Assembly (NCBI GenBank): GCA_024349245.1 | Contig: JALDNG010000087.1 | Location: forward strand, 1,235,001 to 1,299,000 | Length of the DNA: 64,000 nt | Direction of reading: 5' to 3' | Source of the DNA: Neodontobutis hainanensis | Taxonomy: Eukaryota; Chordata; Actinopteri; Gobiiformes; Odontobutidae | Notes under the pieces: generated by a model | Databases searched by the model: none | Seen by the model: the letters and a program-made list of their open reading frames with translations, nothing else | What the model was told of the DNA's origin: nothing | Part shown: piece after piece, positions 21,926 through 32,714 of the stretch | Layout of the letters: each line of letters begins with the position of its first letter | How positions within the stretch are numbered: position 1 is the first letter of the stretch | Program-made: the position numbers and the translations under genes

Positions 21926-22978
21926 ATGGAGGACTTCAGTCAGGAGATGAGGGAGTTAATTGCCCAGCTGCGAGCTGAAAATGAGCAATTGCGTCAGGAG
22001 CAGGCGTCTGCTTCAGGTAATGCTAATGCTCCTTCAACCTCTAGTGCGCCACCTTCCACTATATTTACTCCATGTCCCCCTGTAACTGACCGACTTGTGT
22101 TTATACCTCGTGATAGAAAGTGTCCAATGTTTCGAGGCAGATCGGGTGTGGGTCTAGGTGAGTGGTTAGAGGAGGCTGACGCATGTATGAGGGCGCGCCA
22201 CTTGTCACAGGTCGATAAGGCTTTCTTCTTGTATGACCATTTAGAAGGTGAGGCACGGGACGAGATTAAATATCGTTCTGATAGGGAGCGTGCCAACCCT
22301 GACACTATCATAGAAATTCTTCAAGAGTTGTACGGGTGCACCGAGTCATATGTGTCATTGCAGGAAGCGTTTTTTTCACGGAGACAAAGGGAGGGTGAGA
22401 CTCTTCAGGAGTTTTCTCTTTCTTTATTGGGCTTAATGGAGAAGGTTAAATCATGTGCCCCCATCAGTGTGCTTAATGCAGACGTGCTATTGAGGGATCA
22501 GTTCATAGAGCATGTCCTGGACGGTGCCCTTAAACGGGAATTAAAACAGTTTGTGCGCCGTCAGCCTACTGCTGCGCTTTTAGAGGTAAGAACTGAAGCA
22601 ATTCGTTGGGAAAGGGAGGGCTTGCCAGGTGGTACCCGTGGTCGCAGTCAGTCCGTTCCCTCGTTCGGCTTCCAATATGCTGTACAGAGCTGTCCTCAGG
22701 CTGTCTCAACAGGACAAGGGTCAGAGTTGCGGGAAGTGCGTGAGATGCTGGCACGTCAACAACAGCAATTGGATGAACTGACACAGAGTATCTCCTTCCT
22801 GCGTAACCCCCGTCAGTCCAGCCGGCCGTCACGTAGTGCCAATATTATCTGTAGGCGGTGTCAGCAGCCGGGTCACTACGCAGGGGACTGTGATGGTGTA
22901 CGCGTCCCTCGTCCTCACTCTCGTGGTCCTTACCCGGCTAGCTCCCGGTCGCACAATTCTGCAGTCCCGGAAAACTAG
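21926..22978 (+). CDS. Gypsy Gag, 350 aa with one zinc knuckle
   Basis: Intact frame from the ATG at 21926. The N terminus has a short coiled coil (MEDFSQEMRELIAQLRAENEQL begins here, cut to its sense: Leu/Glu repeats, residues 1-30), then a Ser/Pro linker. A capsid-like retrotransposon gag region covers about residues 60-225 (RKCPMFRGRSGVGLGEWLEE, AFFSRRQREGETLQEFSLSL). A CX2CX4HX4C zinc knuckle (CRRCQQPGHYAGDC) lies near residues 309-322. Gag binds and packages the element RNA and forms the particle. The stop at 22976-22978 overlaps the pol frame, which is open from 22942. Confidence 0.9.
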   Translation: MEDFSQEMRELIAQLRAENEQLRQEQASASGNANAPSTSSAPPSTIFTPCPPVTDRLVFIPRDRKCPMFRGRSGVGLGEWLEEADACMRARHLSQVDKAFFLYDHLEGEARDEIKYRSDRERANPDTIIEILQELYGCTESYVSLQEAFFSRRQREGETLQEFSLSLLGLMEKVKSCAPISVLNADVLLRDQFIEHVLDGALKRELKQFVRRQPTAALLEVRTEAIRWEREGLPGGTRGRSQSVPSFGFQYAVQSCPQAVSTGQGSELREVREMLARQQQQLDELTQSISFLRNPRQSSRPSRSANIICRRCQQPGHYAGDCDGVRVPRPHSRGPYPASSRSHNSAVPEN

Positions 22979-23337
22979 CGCCCACCGAGTTGTTGAGCCA
23001 CAGTTCGGGTGGGGCTGCCACTGGCTCTGTTGCAGTACCATGCAGTATAGGGGAGGCCCCTAAGCTTGTTGCTTCATGCCCACAGTTGAATGTGTCTATG
23101 GGGGATGTTCTGGTGCCCTGTCTGGTGGACACTGGTTCTATGGTGTCAACAATTACGGAGAGTTTCTTCAGGAAATATTTCGAGCCCTGGGGTCCGGAAC
23201 GACTCCGTTCATGTCATTGGTTGCAGCTGAGGGCAGCTAATGGTTTAACTATCCCCTACATTGGTTACATTGAGCTGAGTGTTAACCGTTGTTTGCCGTG
23301 TGTTTGCCGTAAAGGATGTGTCTCAGGCTCCCTCTGA
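22942..23337 (+). pseudogene. Gypsy protease region of pol (first frame)
   Basis: Open in the -1 frame relative to gag and overlapping it by 37 bases. The aspartic protease active-site motif VDTGSMVS is at about 23125-23148 (DTG at 23128-23136), with the downstream hydrophobic segment NGLTIPYIGYIEL. Similarity then moves to the next frame at roughly 23280-23310 and this frame ends at 23337, so pol has a frame change here. Expression would need -1 frameshifting from gag. Confidence 0.8.
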
Positions 23338-25054
23338 AGTTTTTCAGGCATTACAGAAGTGTCACCAGGCTGAAGTGAGTGGCCCAGCTGAGTCTCTCGG
23401 GAAAGTGAAGGTGCGTGGTCGAGCAGCTTGGCGTATCCCTGGTGGCGTTATGAAGGTGGTGGCTGCTACATGTTCCTCAGAATATTCTCGCACCACTGTT
23501 CTGTTCGAGCCCCAAGAGGCAGGCCTGCCCGCTGGTTTGATCGCCTCCCCTGCTCTGGTTCGTGTGGTGCATGGTACAGCCTACATACCAATTGTTAACG
23601 TAGGATCCACCGAAGTGTTGTTGTACCCTCGTACTGTCGTGGGTACTCTCCATTCTGTCAATGTCGTCAGTCTGCCTGCAGGTGTGACCGAGGAACCTAT
23701 TAACACAGCCACTGTACAGTCTCAAGAGGTGGCCCCAACTGTGCAGGACCAACTTGAGGCTGTTGAGTTGTCCCAGCTGCCAAGCACTGACCAGGGGAGG
23801 GTAAGGTCTTTGCTTAAAGAATACACCTCTGTTTTTGCTGCTCATGAAGGTGACCTAGGATGTACTAACCTCATCAGTCATAACATACCTCTTGTTGACG
23901 ATGTCCCTGTCAAACAGCGATACAGGCGGGTTCCCCCATCAGATTACGAGGCCGTCAAGGAACACATCAACCAGCTTCTCAGTTCTCAGGTGATCAGAGA
24001 GAGCAGTAGCCCCTATGCGTCCCCTATTGTGCTGGTAAGAAAGAAGGATGGCAGTCTCCGCATGTGTGTCGATTACAGGCAATTGAACACTAAGACACGG
24101 AAGGACTCCTTTCCTCTCCCTCGTATAGAGGAGTCCCTTGATGCCCTCACTGGGGCTCGCTGGTTTTCAACCCTAGATCTGGCCAGTGGGTACAATCAGG
24201 TGCCCGTCGCAGTGGAGGACCGCCATAAAACTGCCTTCTGCACACCGTTCGGCCTTTTCGAGTGGAATAGGATGCCCTTTGGACTCTGCAATGCTCCCAG
24301 TACCTTTCAGAGGCTGATGCAGTGCATTTTTGGTGACCAACAAAATCAGTCATTATTATTGTATCTCGATGACATTGTTGTGTTTTCCTCTTCAGTTGAG
24401 CAGCATTTGCAGCGCCTGGGAGTGGTCCTTGGCCGTTTACAGCAACAGGGTCTAAAAGCCAAGTTGTCCAAGTGCTCCTTCTTTCAGCAGGAGGTCAAAT
24501 ATCTGGGCCATGTGATCTCCAGCCAGGGTGTGGCCACAGATCCCACGAAGACCGAGGCAGTGGTCAACTGGCAGCGCCCCAAAACTGTCACCGAGCTGAG
24601 GTCTTTCCTTGGATTTGCAAGCTACTATCGGCGGTTTGTGGAGGGTTTTGCAAAGCTGGCAGCTCCTCTCCATCGGCTCGTGGGACAAATGGGAGGTATC
24701 AAACCTAAGAACCGGCCAAAGCAGGTCATTAATGGCGGGTGGACAGAGGAGTGCCAGAGATGCTTTGAGGAGTTGAAGACCAGCTTGGTCACGTCACCAG
24801 TGCTCGCCTATGCTGACTTTTCCCTACCTTTTATCTTGGAAACAGATGCAAGTCATGGCGGCCTGGGAGCAGTTTTATCCCAGAAGCAGGAGGGAGTGGT
24901 GCGCCCAGTTGCCTATGCCAGTCGTGGACTGAGACCAACTGAGCGCAACATGGATAATTACAGCTCCATGAAACTGGAATTCTTGGCTCTTAAGTGGGCC
25001 ATGACGGAAAAATTCCGACTACTTGCTGGGACACAAATGCCTGGTCTATACTGA
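23279..25054 (+). pseudogene. Gypsy reverse transcriptase and RNase H (second frame)
   Basis: Contains a complete RT: IVLVRKKDGSLRMCVDYRQL, FSTLDLASGYNQVPV with the first catalytic Asp, FGLCNAPSTFQRLM, and YLDDIVVFSS with the catalytic Asp pair (YLDD at 24362-24373). The connection and RNase H follow (LRSFLGFASYYRRFVEGFA, ILETDASHGGLGAVLSQ, and Glu in MKLEFLALKWAM). The RNase H continues in the next frame after about 25030, so a second frame change lies at 25023-25054. The nominal start is not a true start because this is the middle of a polyprotein. Confidence 0.9.
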
Positions 25055-26990
25055 CAACAACCCGCTCAGCTACCTAACTACTGCCAAGCTGGGTGCCACG
25101 GAACATCGCTGGGCTGCCCAACTTGCTTCTTTTGACTTTGAAATAAAGTATCGCTCAGGCAGAAGTAATCGAAATGCGGATGCTTTGTCACGTCAGCACT
25201 TGCCCACTGCACAGGAAGCTGGAGCGCTTGCCTTTGGGAGTAGTCTGCCGGAGTCCTTGCAGAAAATTGTTTCGCGGAGTGAGGCGACTCAAGCTGCCAT
25301 CACAGTTCTGCCCAAGCGCACCATCTCGGACATGCGTGCACTTCAGCGTGCCGACCCAGTGCTGCAGGCGTTGTGGACTTTCTGGGCCCGCAAGCAGCGA
25401 CCAAACCATCTCGAGCATAAGAACTTATCTTCAGCGGTACTGGCACTCCTGAGGCAGTGGCGTCGTCTGGTGGAGAAGGATGGGATGCTCTACCGCCAAA
25501 TACGCCGCCCAGATGGCGCAGAGGAAAGTTTGCAGCTGTTACTGCCAGCAGTTTTGAAGGAGGAGTTGCTCTCCCAGGCCCACCATGACCATGGCCATCA
25601 AGGCGTCGATCGGACACTAGCACTTTTGAGGGCCAGATGTTACTGGCCTGGAATGTCCTTGGAAGTGGCTGACTGGTGCCAGTCCTGTGAACGCTGCCAA
25701 GTAGCAAAAGATACTCATCCCACTGTTCGCACCTACATGGGACACTTGTTAGCTTCGCGGCCCAATGAGTTTCTTGCCATGGATTTTACTGTGCTTGAGC
25801 CAGCTCAAGATGGTAAAGAAAATGTGCTTGTCCTCAGAGACATTTTCAGCAAATACACACTTGCCATTCCCACAAAAGATCAACGCGCCTCTACTGTGGC
25901 CCAAGTTCTGGTGACGGAGTGGTTCATGAAGTTTGGTGTTCCGGCACGGATTCACTCCGATCAGGGGCGGAACTTTGAGAGTTCTCTAATCCAGCAGCTT
26001 TGTCGCCTCTATGGGATTGAAAAGTCAAGGACCACCCCCTATCATCCCGCTGGAAATGGACAGTGTGAAAGATTTAATAGAACACTTCACAACCTGCTGC
26101 GTACTCTCCCTAGTACTCATAAGAGAGCCTGGACTGCCTATTTGCCCCATGTTGTATTCTGTTACAACACCACCCCACATCAGTCCACGGGAGAATCTCC
26201 ATTTTTTCTTATGTTTGGCCAACAACCCAGGCTACCAATGGACTTTCTGCTGGGTCGTGTAGCAGAACCCCAGGAAGGGGGGGTCCATGAGTGGATTGTT
26301 GAGCACCAGACCCGCTTAGAGTTTGCCTTTAACGAGGCCAGGGAGCAGCTGAGGATTGCTGCTGACCGGAGGAAGAGGAATAATGACCGACATGTCCAGG
26401 ACCCATCCCTGTGTGAAGGCCAACATGTCCTACTTCGAGAGACTAATGTGCGGGGCCGTAACAAAATTCAGGACCGTTGGCGCTCCACAGTATACAAAGT
26501 CCTAAGAGCTCCAGTGGATGGTGGTGCGGTGTATTCAATTGCCCCAGTGGACAACCTGAGTGGAGTCAAGACAGTGCATCGTACTTTGTTAAAGTCAGTG
26601 GCCAAAAGTGAGCTCCCTGCAGCCAGTCCAGCTAGTGATTCTTCATCCTCATCATCCTACTCATTTTCAGGAAATGATGCCTTCTATTCTGATGACCTAT
26701 TCCTGAGGCTGGACACCCAGCCAGTGCCACCTTCAAATGCTCTCCCACAGTCTCAGGCTACCACTATTGGCACCCACCCTCTACCTGCTGCCTCAACCAG
26801 TCCTCCTATTGTTCCATCCTCAAGCCGAAGCCCTAGACTACCTGTAAGGAGGACTACCCGTGCTACTGCAGGCCAGCACCCTAACGCCCACCATCTCCCA
26901 CGACCAGCCTCGGGTGCAGCACGTGGGGCTGCGAGTTCAGCTGACCCCCAATCTAATGCAGTGTCTGTCCTGTTTAGGCCCTGGTGTTAG
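25023..26990 (+). pseudogene. Gypsy RNase H end and integrase (third frame)
   Basis: Begins with the end of RNase H (VYTDNNPLSYL, NADALSRQ). The integrase follows: an HHCC zinc finger (His in HHDHGHQGVDRT, Cys in CQSCERC, about 25580-25700), then the DDE core with Asp in AMDFTVLEP (about 25780), Asp in IHSDQGRNFE (about 25956), and Glu in GNGQCERFNRTLH (about 26065). A GPF-like C-terminal module (RNKIQDRWRSTVYKVL) and a Ser/Pro-rich tail close the frame; I see no chromodomain. All catalytic residues are present, and the frame is uninterrupted for 655 codons. Confidence 0.9.
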
Positions 26991-27033
26991 TTTACTTTTT
27001 TTATTTCTTTGGTTGTCGCCGAGGCGGCGACGC

Positions 27034-27050
27034 AAATGGGGGGGGTAGAA
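27034..27050 (+). other. Gypsy polypurine tract
   Basis: AAATGGGGGGGGTAGAA immediately precedes the 3' LTR and would prime plus-strand DNA synthesis. A 7-bp-stem hairpin (27015-27031, GTCGCCG AGG CGGCGAC) lies directly upstream. Confidence 0.75.
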
Positions 27051-28327
27051 TGTGGCAGCACCAGTCGTACTGTGGCTTTAAGAGGCACTTAGCCAGGTTC
27101 CCAATAAAAGCGCTTCCTTACCCCTAGTGTGCTCTCTGCTTCTGTCACGCCACTCCCCTTTGTTGCGCTTCCGTGTCAGGCAAACAGGTAGGAGCCGGCC
27201 ACGGCTACGTTTATTTCGGTGTCCTGTTTCTTTGGTGGCTTTAACCTCCAATATGACTCCCTTACAGCCGCCTGGGCCTCGTGTGTTTCCGTTGTTCGGA
27301 TCGCGCTGTGGAGAGTGTTCGGCTCAAATTGGACATCTGTGTAGGCCCCCGCTGTCTGTGTTTTGCTGGGCGGATGCAGCGCCAGGTTACAGGCTAAATG
27401 ACCAGCGCATAGTTATGTACTCCATTGCTCGTGAAACAACGCTACACTTGGTTGCAGCTTTGGCTATTTAGTTAGCCTACTGCTTCTCCCGTTTTGTGGA
27501 CTCGTTGCTGTTTGTTTTTTTTGTTTCTTTCGTTTTGCCGTTGCTGTTTTGTCTTGTTCGTTTTGTTCTGTTTTGTTTTGTTTGGTATATAGTCCACAGT
27601 TGCTGTTTTTGTTCTTGTTTTATTGCTGTTTGGTTACTGTTTTGAGTTGCTGCTTGATGCTCTTATTTGTTCCGTGGCATCAAAATGAACTGTGTCCATG
27701 AGGACTTGGACTGAACCTCCTGCCCTGTATAAGGGGACTGTCTATGACTTTTATTGATAGTGGTGTGAGCTGTGTTTACAAGTACTGTGACTTGTCAATG
27801 ATTTTATCCTCCTTGTTAACGTTTCTATTATCTGTTTCAGTTGCTGAGGTCCCCTGTGGTGGTAGTGGTGACCCCTGGTGGTGGTGCTCCAGTTGTTTAT
27901 TTTTCCTTGGTTTGCCCATTTTGTGTGTGTGTGTTGTTGGGTGCCCTCAATCCCACTGGAAGTAGCCTCCCCATCCTTCACACTTCCCCTCACTGGTAAG
28001 CCTCAGCTCCTTGAATTTATGTAGCTCGTTTAAAGATTATTTTAACCCTTTTCTAGAATTGGCATTTTACTCTTGTAATAAACATAACATTTATTTTACT
28101 CCAGCAGGATTTTATTGTCTTTTTCTGCCACTTAACCTAAATAAATCTGATTGTTTGTAAATACGGAAATCTTGTCTCCTTTATCAGTGAGTGAATCTGT
28201 GTGTCCTTGTTTTCATAATATTCTCTAGGTGAAATTCCTAGGGTGGCGTAGTTGGCTATTTTTATACAGACTCTTTAAAATATATAACAGTTAAAATATA
28301 TCAGCCCCTGTTTTCGGTCGCGCCACA
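27051..28327 (+). repeat. Gypsy 3' LTR (1277 bp)
   Basis: Differs from the 5' LTR by A for G in the ccaatatgac segment, an inserted GC in tcgcgctgtgg, and T for A in ctgttttgtc. No other difference was seen on reading the two side by side. Confidence 0.95.
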
Positions 28328-29457
28328 TTCTCTATTGTGTTGTAAGTGAGTTACTTGACTCGTTTGTCGCATATTAGTAATAGTAGTAATAGCTCACGCT
28401 ATTCGCGTTCATTTTGAACCCAACACATGTTCATTTGGGAGATTAAAAACAGAAAAGGTGTGAAAGAAGGGTTTGGAGATGAGTGACACAGGTTGAGTCT
28501 TCCTTAAGTTGTGTCAGTTTCTGTGCGAATCCTAAATGCTATTACAGCATTTAGGATTAATTACGGGGTAATTAATGTTACCCCACACGGGGGAAACAAA
28601 GGATAAAATACAGAATACAGTGGACATTCATCTCCATATTGTTTAAGAGGCTGTAGGTGTGGAATAAATGAGACTTTACTTTAAAGAATTATATTCAAAC
28701 CCATGTCCTTTTATTTAAATTTTCCGGACCCCTCACTTGAGGAAAGTTAACTAAGCGGACCTCTGCTGATTTTAATTGAAGACCCCTGGCCTAAGGTTTT
28801 TTTTTTCTGTGTTATCTTACTAAGCAGTTAGGTTATGTTTAGCCTGTGGACTAAAATGACTGAGGCTAAGGGGTTGGTCCTCCAATTGCACTTTATACTT
28901 GAGAAAGAACAGCCTAAGCTATGTTCATCATGTGCACTTTGTGCATGACAGTTTTGTGTTGTGAACCTCTTGAATTCAAAGAGAATAAAGTAAAACAAAT
29001 GTGCATCTTGTCATGGCATTAGAGTTTACTTATGTTGTGTCTAATATTAATAGACCCAAGCTATTCACAGATATTGCCAGATAATAATTTTACCTCTACC
29101 ATACTTTTAACAGACTTTAATCATTTGTGATTTTGTCTGTCATCCTTTCTTGTCTTGAGCCTTCACTTTGCCAATTATATGCTTTAATGTTAGTAGCCTG
29201 GATACCCCACAGTCACTATGGAACATCAAATTGTCTTCTACTGGATGTAAAATGCTCTGTATTACATTTTGTCATTTTAGAATTTTAAGTTCTACCTTGT
29301 ACTTATTTTCGTGAAAGTAACTCAAAAGTAATACAGGAGTAATGTAATGTATTACAATTCTGAGACAGTAATATTGTAATGTAAAGTATTACATTTAAAT
29401 AACAGTAATAAGTAATCTATAATATATTACAGTTTGGAAGTAACTTGCACAACACTG

Positions 29458-29465
29458 GTAGTGAG
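29458..29465. repeat. Right 8-bp target duplication of the 22.6-kb complex (GTAGTGAG)
   Basis: Identical to 6808-6815 and directly adjoining the right end of E2. Confidence 0.7.
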
Positions 29466-31729
29466 GGAAGTTAAGTTGAGCACAACCCTTTTAACATTAA
29501 ACATGTTTTAAGTCTCTGGGCGTACCACTATGTTCACTCTGGGTTTATCCATCAAAATTCATAAATCCTAGTTTAATTAGTTAACTTTGTTTTAAACCAA
29601 CCACCAGATCTGTGTGCTGTTAGTGAGTAGGTAGAAGAAATGAGTAAGTGGCTTAGTATTGTGTGACCAAATTTATTTATGGACGTCTAGTTGTACCTGC
29701 GTGGTGCGGTAATTAACTACGCAAAATAACTTAAGTGATATCATTTGGTTTTGCACTGTTGTTGCACACAAGACCAGTCTTTAAACATCTTAACTTCCTT
29801 AAATGGAAAAGACTAATTCTACCGTTATTGGAATGTGCATGCTGTTTTTAATGACATCATCTTCACATCTATCACATCTATATGTAGTAAAAAACTTTTT
29901 TTTTTTAAAGTTTTTTACAACATTTTTGAAAGTATAGACTGTTCAACTCAATGTTTGTTTTTCATACTTCATAAAAGTACTGACCGTTGTATTGTCCCAT
30001 CAACACTTTTGTGATTCAACAGCAACAATGCTGCTCTTGATCTTTGCTTATTGTGCCAATAAAGTGTCAAACTTTGAGTACACTAAGTGTTTCTGAAAAT
30101 GCCATTATACTCTAATTAATACATCGGAGCACTATCTGAGCCTTTTGTGTGTCAGTGTTAGTGTGTGTTATTGTATGTGCTAAAGCAGCCCAAACAAAGC
30201 TTTTGTTGGTAATTCATGTCCATTTAAACAGAAACACCATCTGGCACTGAAACAATGAGGCGATTTAAGACGGCAGATTGGAGCAGACCTGTGGGTGGGT
30301 AATCTGGATTGCAGCTCTGTTGTCATACAATCTGCGATTACAGTGCACAAACACTGATCACAATGTTTGGTGTAATTAAAGCATTAATTAAAGAACCGAT
30401 GTACTCACACAGTGGTAAGTAACCGTTAAAACTAGTATACAAGCCTGAGGACAAACCCAATCCTAGCTCTGTTCTAAGATAGATCCAACACAGGTCCAAC
30501 ACTGACAGGACATAGGCTCATTCACCTGACATTTTATTTATTAAATAAGACTCTTCTACTAATACATTGCAACACAGAACTATAACAAGTGAAATCTTAA
30601 ACAAAATACACTCAGGCTTGAACACACCCCCGGGGAATACAATAAGTTTTTTTAAATTTAACAGCATATGCAGCAGATGCATAATAAACAGTGGCTCCAT
30701 GAAAACTCTGGACAACATAAAGAAGGGAAAGACGAAGGGAATAAGAAGAAGTGAATAAAGATAAGTTTTCACCATTATCACAAGACGCCATCAGGACTTC
30801 AAGCAGCAATGATAGACGAAAAGCGCATCGGCATTACTTTGGACGACGCAGAAAGCCGCTCTTGAGCTAGGGACACCTTTATGAGCATTTTAACCTTAAA
30901 GCAATGGCTAATATCTCAATGTAGACTCACAATACAATTAGCAACCTACAGATTTTAGGACGGCACAAACGACACGTACAGTATGAGCATGCTGCGTGGA
31001 CAAGGCACCGGCAGGACTTCGAGGATCTCTTCCCTGATGACTATTCTACCGGTGGACACTTGAGGTATTGAATTAAAAAAGAAATCCTATGCGGCAAAGA
31101 AAGGAATTTTCCCAAAGATTTAAAACAAAGTGGTCACCATACTATCTGGTGGTTAGAATCCCACAACTGACACCCCTCTTTCTACAGCCTGTGAGAACCT
31201 ACAGAAGCCCTGCAGGGACATAGTGCAATCTAGGAATAATTCCTGTAGAAATAGGTCAGATGGAGATTTTACTTCACAGCAACACTATGTGAGTTTTTTT
31301 CCCATAAACTATAAGAAATGAAACAAGTAGCATGTATAGTCTCAATCACCTGAAACGGGGGAGGCCAGGCTCAACAGACAGACTATATAACTGTGGTGCA
31401 CTGGTAACTGGACAAGGTACTATGTGTTCTACTTCTATGTGTGCTTAAATGGTTCTTAAAACAGATACTCATATTATTGCTTTATATATATATATATATA
31501 AATCTGTCCTAAACCTTTACAAAATAAATAAATCTATTTGCAATTATAGACAACATGAATGTAGCTACTTTCATCTGACAATGCGCTTTTAACACCTAGA
31601 ATAACTAGGTGAAGAATCAAAGGGGGACACTTTGACAATCACGTTAAAATTAGTTATAATTTATATTTATAGAAGAGATAGATTACAGCTGCTGTGACAC
31701 TACAACATGGATCATAGCCCACCTTATAT

Positions 31730-31730
31730 T

Positions 31731-31762
<32 letters not shown>
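31730..31762. repeat. (TA)n microsatellite
   Basis: Near-pure TA run, followed by an A run. A shorter one lies at 31482-31500. Confidence 0.9.
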
Positions 31763-31768
<6 letters not shown>

Positions 31769-31813
31769 AAAAACTTTGTCCTTCACCCTCCGCGGGTGGT
31801 CTCATCCTTCGAG

Positions 31814-31814
<1 letters not shown>

Positions 31815-31873
<59 letters not shown>
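31815..31873. repeat. (TA)n microsatellite, about 29 units
   Basis: Uninterrupted TA dinucleotides. The translated Tyr-Ile run here is an artefact. Confidence 0.95.
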
Positions 31874-31876
<3 letters not shown>

Positions 31877-32219
31877 GATATATTATTTTAAATATATGCT
31901 TCCAATAAAGTTTATGAAGCCTATTCCTAAACTTAAAGAAATTATTTCAAGACGAAGGACACGTGATTAATTTGCGCAGAGCAAACCCACGCTGAAAAGT
32001 ATCCTAAAAGATTGTATTCTAATGTAAATATATTTTCCACGTTCAAAGTTTGAGGATTCATTCAATATTAGGATTAGAGAAATGACCAGACCTAAAAATT
32101 TTTGATTTTTTTTTACTATTCTAAAAATGTTTGTGTTCTTAATTTTCTTTTTTATAAAAAAAAAATGCCAACAATCATGTAAAATATTTTCTTGACACCA
32201 CAGTAAGGTTTTGTTTTGG

Positions 32220-32714
32220 TGTAGTGCTGCGCGCCGTGGACAGAGGGCGCTCCTGTCACGGCGTCACACTACTGCCTCTGCGCGGCCGTGCGTAAAGTGT
32301 GTGTGTCCTGTGCAATGATTTTCATTGGTAGACAATGTCCTCTGTACACCCACGTGCGCGCCCAGGAGCGTGCGTGCGCAATGTTTGCCCACATGAATTC
32401 AAACTGTTATTGTCGTTGAGAAAACAAAGCCCGGGAAGCCTGTTTTTGCCCCGCGCGCATACCGGCACAGTGAGCGTTTATACACGCGCACAGCGAGTAG
32501 GGAGGTACACGCACGTTAATGCCGCCAGAGAGAGAGAGGGAGATTAAAGAGAGATCTAAATGACAGGTTTGTGAGCGCGAGACGTTAAAGGTCGGAGTCT
32601 CGCGCTCAGCTCCTCCTCCGCCATGCAGCCTCTTCACTGACTCCTCATCCTCAGTCTGAGTCTGGACTGGACTTCCTCCGCTGGTTCCTGCTGAGTCTCT
32701 GAGTCCGGTTCGGG
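32220..32714 (+). promoter_or_regulatory. GC-rich promoter and 5' leader of the foxg1 paralogue
   Basis: GC content and CpG density rise sharply at about 32220 and stay high through the gene, in contrast to the AT-rich flank, so a CpG-island promoter is likely. At 32239-32252 there is a CTCF-like core (GACAGAGGGCGCTC). Two very short upstream ORFs are present: 32560-32574 (ATG plus three codons and a stop) and 32623-32640 (ATG plus four codons and a stop), the second ending 74 bases before the main start. No clear TATA box is placed well; TTTATAC at about 32477 is the nearest. Confidence 0.5.

Larger units (their letters stand above)
20460..28327 (+). mobile_element. Ty3/gypsy LTR retrotransposon, about 7.9 kb, very recent insertion
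   Basis: Direct LTRs begin TGTGGCAGCACC and end GCGCCACA (TG...CA). The host target TTCT is duplicated at 20456-20459 and 28328-28331; comparison with the uninterrupted element at 7221-8186 proves the insertion point. The order is gag, protease, RT, RNase H, integrase, the Ty3/gypsy order. There is no envelope gene. The two LTRs differ by two substitutions and one 2-base indel over about 1276 bp, so insertion is very recent. Pol nevertheless has two frame changes in this sequence, so the copy is defective as read. Confidence 0.95.
19955..28788. mobile_element. hAT-like element F in E2, split by gypsy
   Basis: Same termini and duplication as the copy at 7221-8186. The left half is 19955-20459 and the right half 28328-28788 (with the 4-bp gypsy target duplicated). 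The hairpin seen in the first copy is preserved at 28529-28557. Confidence 0.75.
19552..29457. mobile_element. hAT-like element E, copy 2 (E2), with nested F and a gypsy insertion
   Basis: Same orientation and near-identical sequence to E1. Its first base is T instead of C (TAGTGTTGGG) and it ends GCACAACACTG at 29457. Element F is present at 19955-28788 with the same 8-bp duplication (GCCTAAGG at 19947-19954 and 28789-28796), and F is split by the gypsy element at 20460-28327. Without the gypsy element, E2 is about 2 kb, like E1. Its right flank is GTAGTGAG, the word found on the left side of E1. Confidence 0.75.
29466..32220. other. Intergenic DNA upstream of the forkhead gene
   Basis: AT-rich with three TA microsatellites. 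The frames at 30518-30809 overlap on both strands and show no domain. Nothing coding is supported. Regulatory elements of the nearby forkhead gene could lie here, but they cannot be recognised from one sequence. Confidence 0.4.

Noticed and set aside
31776..31970. Tyr-Ile repeat peptide
   Set aside because: Translation of a TA microsatellite.
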